Positions 60,640 through 64,000 of a stretch of 64,000 nt of DNA are shown one piece after another; the first letter of the stretch is position 1, and every line of letters begins with the position of its first letter. The position numbers and the translations under genes were made by a program. The notes below the pieces were generated by a model, which did not search any database, was not told the DNA's origin, and saw nothing but the letters and a program-made list of their open reading frames with translations. The stretch is from an uncultured bacterium (GTDB lineage: Bacteria; Cyanobacteriota; Vampirovibrionia; Gastranaerophilales; Gastranaerophilaceae), in contig CACZFL010000005.1 in the NCBI GenBank assembly GCA_902780525.1, forward strand, positions 1-64,000, in the 5' to 3' direction.

Positions 60640-60713
60640 GGCTGAGTAGCTCAGTTGGTGAGAGCGTGCGGCTCATACCCGCAAGGTCGACGGTTCGAAT
60701 CCATCCTCAGCTA
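60640..60713 (+). tRNA. tRNA with CAU anticodon (Met elongator or Ile2)
   Basis: 74-base cloverleaf. Acceptor GGCTGAG/CTCAGCT, D-stem GCTC/GAGC, anticodon stem TGCGG/CCGCA with loop CTCATAC (CAT at 60674-60676), T-loop TTCGAAT. The T stem has one C-A mismatch and the first acceptor pair is G-U. CCA is not encoded. It lacks the three consecutive G-C pairs of initiator tRNA, so it is an elongator Met or a TilS-modified Ile tRNA. Confidence 0.9.
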
Positions 60714-60715
60714 AT

Positions 60716-60751
60716 AAAAAGAGGATACAACATATGTTGTGTCCTCTTTTT
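60716..60751 (+). terminator. tRNA transcript terminator
   Basis: AAAAAGAGGA-TACAAC...GTTGTG-TCCTCTTTTT is a long stem right after the tRNA. Confidence 0.85.
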
Positions 60752-60899
60752 ATTGCAATGGATATTGAAGAGAACCGTTTTTACGGTTCGAGCGCGAGTG
60801 AGCGGAGGCTGGAGTGTATTTGCGATGTGATGTAATCACAGGAGCAAATCACGGAACTGCCGTTCAACGCGAACGAGCAAGACAATCCATCCTCAGCTA
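60752..60899 (+). repeat. structured segment ending in a second copy of the tRNA 3' end
   Basis: Bases 60884-60899 repeat the tRNA 3' end (60698-60713) exactly over 16 bases. Between the two copies, after the terminator, lie three hairpins: GAACCG/CGGTTC (60772-60789), a longer ATTTGC-GA-TGTGAT...ATCACA-GGA-GCAAAT, and ACGG-AACTG-CCGT. A T8 run follows the second copy. No reading frame is credible. It resembles an att-bounded remnant or a small noncoding insertion. Confidence 0.6.
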
Positions 60900-61429
60900 T
60901 TTTTTTTGTTCTTGCGGGTTATTCGCCGAACGCGGTTCTAACGAACACAATCGAGTTGCATTCGTTACACTCATTTTCTCTCTTGTGGCGTGCGGCTCCC
61001 TCTCAGTGTAACTGTCCACCTGTATTTTTTTCGTTTTGCTCGAAAGAAAATAAGCAAGCTGTCATGCTGAACTTGTTTCAGCATCATACCAACTTAGCTT
61101 GTTTACTATGTTCCGGTAAGACCCTGAAATAAATTCAGTTGGACATGATGGTAGGAAATATGTTGGCTCAAACTGCTTCAGGAGTAATTTGTTTTGCACT
61201 TAGTTGCGCCATTGTTGTACAAATTTGCACTCAAATTTTTGGTTGACTTTAGTCAACCAAAATATGTCAATAGACCTTGTTTTTGGTACGTATAAAAGCA
61301 TTCTGCACGCTAAAACTTTTAGGTTTTTTAACCAAATTATTATCAATAAGTGTGTTCTTTCTACTTAGACCGAAGGTTATTTTACATTTTTACCTTCTTA
61401 CCTCTTGACGGGTATGATATAATAGAATT
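60900..61429. other. long intergenic region with a dispersed palindrome
   Basis: No gene seen. GCGTGCGGCTC (60988-60998) repeats 11 bases of the tRNA anticodon arm (60664-60674). A palindromic unit GCTGAACTTGTTTCAGC (61066-61082) is followed by CCTGAAATAAATTCAG (61122-61137), the CTGAA-ACAAG-TTCAG type of dispersed repeat seen in many genomes. TTGGTTGAC-TTTA-GTCAACCAA (61240-61261) is a perfect hairpin. TATAAT at 61418-61423 lies six bases before the tolC ATG. Confidence 0.5.
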
Positions 61430-62923
61430 ATGAAGAAAAGAACACTGGCTGCCCTGCTGATAAGCGTTGCTTTATTAGGCGTCATAAACACGAAAACAAT
61501 AGCACACTCTGTTCATGATGAACACGCAGAATTGTTTAAGACCGTTATTGTAAAAGATGGTACGGATTTAGACATAGTAAAGTGTGTTGCACTTGCGTTC
61601 AAGAACAGTCCTAATATAAGACGAAAAAAATATGAGCTTGATTTGGCAAAAAGTAATGTTGGAAGGGCAAAATCTGTTTTCTTCCCCGTAATAGGAGCCG
61701 GCGTAGGTTTCCATAATGAAAATAACTCAAATACAGATGTCTTTTCTCGTCATTACAGAGAGCTTCCAAATGTTGCGGTTGCAGTTAATCAGCTTGTTTT
61801 TGATTTTGGTAAATCTATTGCCAATATTAAAATGGAAGAGTTTTATAAAATCGGTGCTGAGTATGAATTTATGGACAGTTTGTGTTCAACTCTGTTTGCA
61901 GTAAAAGAACGTTATTATGATGTACTAAAGGCTCAGGCTCTTGTAACAATAGCAGAAGATAACGTTGCTATCTGTAAAAAATATCTTAAAATAGCAAAAG
62001 GTGCACCGGATAAGACGACCGCCCAATTCCAGTTAAGCAGGGCGTTGTTTGAGTTGGCATATGCAAAAACAAATTTGAAGAATGCAAAAGTTGATTTGAG
62101 TAATGCAATGTTTATTGACAATACACCCGGCTATAATATCGTAAACACAAAAACATTCAACTATAATCATGACTACGGTTATTTATCTCAAAAAAATCCG
62201 CCTGCATTTGAACCGCAAAAATTTGATTTCAAAAGGGAAAATGCTGTTGATATAGCTTATGCAAGCAGTCCTGATTTGAGAGTTCTTGAATCAACAAAGA
62301 GTGCTATGGAGCAGGCTTTAAAATATGTTAAACGTACTTATTTACCTGAACTGTCAGCAAATGTCGGGTACGGATATAATAACTCTAACGAATTTTCAAA
62401 TAACAGTTTACAGGTCGGTGTAAATTTGTCAACGAGTATTAATCTTATGGAGCTTAAACACTCTATAAAAGGTGCGGATGCACAATTAAAACTTGCAGAT
62501 AATGAAATTACTTTGTTTAAAAAAGATTTGTATTTTGAAGTTCAACGGGCTTTTAACAATGTTGAATTTGCGACAGATGATGTTCCATATGCTCAGGCAA
62601 CTGCTGTTAAGGCATTAGAAAACATAAATACTGTTGAAAAACTATATAACAGCGGCGAATTAAATTATGTTGCTCTGCAGGATGCAAGAAAAGATTATAT
62701 TACTGCTATGCAGAGCTATATCACAAGTTTATACTTCTATAACAAATCTCTTATTCAGTTAGAAGAAGCAATGCACTATCATCTTGTTGATATTCACCAC
62801 AAAACACAGCACGCGATGATAAATCATTCTGACGATTTGATAGAGCATCTGAATGAAGCACTTGACTGCGATGAAAATAACCACAAAAACAAAAAACACA
62901 AAAGAAATAAAGATAGTGTATAA
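61430..62923 (+). CDS. outer-membrane efflux protein (TolC family)
   Basis: 497 residues. A signal peptide (about 1-26) precedes two long helical-hairpin repeats typical of TolC: 'NIRRKKYELDLAKSNVGRAKSVFFPVIGAGVGF' with 'VKERYYDVLKAQALVTIAEDNVAICKKYLKIAK', and 'PDLRVLESTKSAMEQALKYVKRTYLPELSANVGYGY' with the matching last helix. It forms an outer-membrane channel for efflux or type I secretion. The C-terminus is His/Lys-rich. No inner-membrane partner lies in the window. Its presence argues for an outer membrane. Confidence 0.92.
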   Translation: MKKRTLAALLISVALLGVINTKTIAHSVHDEHAELFKTVIVKDGTDLDIVKCVALAFKNSPNIRRKKYELDLAKSNVGRAKSVFFPVIGAGVGFHNENNSNTDVFSRHYRELPNVAVAVNQLVFDFGKSIANIKMEEFYKIGAEYEFMDSLCSTLFAVKERYYDVLKAQALVTIAEDNVAICKKYLKIAKGAPDKTTAQFQLSRALFELAYAKTNLKNAKVDLSNAMFIDNTPGYNIVNTKTFNYNHDYGYLSQKNPPAFEPQKFDFKRENAVDIAYASSPDLRVLESTKSAMEQALKYVKRTYLPELSANVGYGYNNSNEFSNNSLQVGVNLSTSINLMELKHSIKGADAQLKLADNEITLFKKDLYFEVQRAFNNVEFATDDVPYAQATAVKALENINTVEKLYNSGELNYVALQDARKDYITAMQSYITSLYFYNKSLIQLEEAMHYHLVDIHHKTQHAMINHSDDLIEHLNEALDCDENNHKNKKHKRNKDSV

Positions 62924-62942
62924 TAAATAAAAACGGGGCGGT

Positions 62943-63665
62943 ATGTTAAAAGATTTAATAGGTGAATCGTGGTATAACATTTTTTCGGAAGAAGAAAGAA
63001 ATCTTTTCTATGAAAAGTTTTCTGCAATTGAAGAAAAAAGAAAAACACAGGAGATTCTGCCTTATGAGGCAGAAAACGGCGGTATTTATCACGCCTTAAA
63101 AATTACTCCGTTTGATAAAGTTAAAGTTTTGATAATGGGTCAGGATCCGTATCCAAACAAAGAAGATGCTCATGGACTTGCTTTTTCAAAATTGTCGGGA
63201 AAGATTCCGGCAAGTTTAAAAAATATTTTTGAAAAAATTAATGAGGATACAGGAGTAAATAATGTTTCAGGGAATTTAACTCCCTGGGCAGAACAGGGCG
63301 TATTGCTTTTAAACAGAGCATTGTCTTTTTCAAAAGAAGAATCGCTTGCTTCAAGGAATAAATTTTGGCTGCCAGTAATCGATGTCATTATAAACAAACT
63401 TCTTGAACGGAAAAAACCGCTGGTTATAATTCTTTGGGGAAATCCTGCAAACGATATAGAGCAATTTTCTTTTGAAAAAGAAAAACAATATAAGAAAAAT
63501 AATATTTATATTCTTCGCTCATCTCACCCTTCAAATATGGGTAATGCAAAAAATTCCGTATTAAAAGACGGTAAAATCGGGGCATTTACTTCAACTCCGA
63601 ATTTTAAGAAAACAAATGAAATCCTGAAACATCTCGGAGAAAAAGAGATTAACTGGCAGACGTAA
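62943..63665 (+). CDS. ung: uracil-DNA glycosylase, family 1
   Basis: 240 residues. The water-activating motif is 'MGQDPYP' with D68, with Pro where the last residue of GQDPYH is usually His; 'GVLLLNRALSF' and the C-terminal 'RSSHPSNMG' loop complete the active site. It removes uracil from DNA. It starts 19 bases after tolC. Length fits family 1. Confidence 0.95.
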   Translation: MLKDLIGESWYNIFSEEERNLFYEKFSAIEEKRKTQEILPYEAENGGIYHALKITPFDKVKVLIMGQDPYPNKEDAHGLAFSKLSGKIPASLKNIFEKINEDTGVNNVSGNLTPWAEQGVLLLNRALSFSKEESLASRNKFWLPVIDVIINKLLERKKPLVIILWGNPANDIEQFSFEKEKQYKKNNIYILRSSHPSNMGNAKNSVLKDGKIGAFTSTPNFKKTNEILKHLGEKEINWQT

Positions 63666-64000
63666 TTATTTTATAAATTTTTTCGCAAAATTCAAGGATT
63701 TCTTTTTAAGTAATTCGGAAGTCCTGTTAATTGCCTCAAATAATTTTTCCGCAACTTCTTCTCTTGTAGCATTTTTGCTTATCGTGGTTGCATCCTGTTC
63801 ATAAACATATTGTTTTGTAATGCCGTGCCTTCTGGCAAGGATATGATATACATCATAGTCCGGAACGTGTTTGATATTAGATTTTTTTTCAATCAAAATA
63901 TCACAATGATTACGTCTGGCAAGCAATTGGATGTTGTCATAGTTGGATAAATCATTTTCATTTATATTGCTAAGCTCTATTTTTCCAGCTTTAAAGCTTG
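63666..64000 (-). CDS. lineage-type unknown protein, cut by the right edge
   Basis: The minus-strand frame is open from the window edge to a stop at 63666, giving at least 111 residues. The visible start is partial: near the edge it reads '...SFKAGKIELSN', the recurrent F-K-A-G segment, so only a few N-terminal residues should be missing. The body is charged and helical ('PDYDVYHILARRHGITKQYVYEQD', 'REEVAEKLFEAINRTSELLKKKSLNFAKKF'). No family recognised. Converges on ung: its stop starts right after the ung stop. Confidence 0.7.
   Translation of the reverse strand, partial: SFKAGKIELSNINENDLSNYDNIQLLARRNHCDILIEKKSNIKHVPDYDVYHILARRHGITKQYVYEQDATTISKNATREEVAEKLFEAINRTSELLKKKSLNFAKKFIK

Noticed and set aside
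60814-61011. A rightward 65-residue frame after the tRNA
   Set aside because: It crosses the tRNA 3'-end copy, the T8 run and hairpins, and has no ribosome-binding site or recognisable sequence.

Overview
The window looks like a chromosomal segment of an AT-rich, anaerobic, diderm, flagellated bacterium. My best guess is an uncultured gut Gastranaerophilales/Vampirovibrionia (Melainabacteria) relative. This is inferred from four things: the yggS-sepF pair, the rubredoxin plus flavodiiron protein pair of an anaerobe, a TolC-like outer-membrane protein beside flagellar hook genes, and many lineage-type proteins that share a short N-terminal 'M-x-I ... [NS]-F-[KRGN]-[AGS]' segment. No rRNA is present to confirm it.

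Region 1 (1 to about 17,060) is accessory DNA. It starts with rightward phage- or ICE-like small genes: two with the leader MGGRGSGG, one DUF4268 protein and four tiny unknowns. A leftward three-gene cassette for GDP-D-glycero-alpha-D-manno-heptose follows (hddC-gmhB fusion, gmhA, hddA). Next is a leftward transposition operon: a MuA-like DDE transposase, a MuB-like ATPase and two tandem paralogues. The paralogues appear to join MuA-like DNA-binding helices to a tyrosine-recombinase fold that has lost its nucleophile. A third dead recombinase-like gene lies upstream, and an array of TTTCAATTACCTC motifs flanks it on both sides. Toward the right are a small membrane protein, a D12-class adenine methylase and an OLD-like ATPase/Toprim protein, a plausible defence pair. 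The island stops at the 3' end of the tmRNA gene, a common integration site.

Region 2 (17,063 to 64,000) is core genome. It holds ssrA, clpX and clpP. A long leftward operon follows: HEAT-like protein, yqgF, DUF1292, a Clp_N-only protein, tilS, hpt, flavodiiron protein and rubredoxin. Then come rnhA, an ankyrin protein, HIT and speE; two membrane-anchored AAA proteins with an unusual P-loop; aspS; an aquaporin; a Na/Pi cotransporter; prmC; an HD-GYP-like protein; pheT; sepF-yggS; the hook operon fliJ-fliK-flgD-flgE; ribF and a formyltransferase; a third AAA protein; an EF-hand protein; a thioredoxin/CcdA pair; a CAU tRNA; tolC; ung; and a gene cut by the right edge.

The most unusual signals are these. 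(a) The Mu-like operon with dead tyrosine-recombinase chimeras and its repeat array. (b) Partial duplications of the tmRNA 5' end and of the tRNA 3' end, each separated from the original by about 140-170 bp of structured DNA. (c) A 9-mer, GGGGTAAAT, with at least 22 exact copies in the core part and one in the island, sometimes in tandem and once as a terminator stem. (d) A leader hairpin whose Shine-Dalgarno core is a four-base bulge in a perfect stem. (e) The recurrent N-terminal F-[KRGN]-[AGS] segment.
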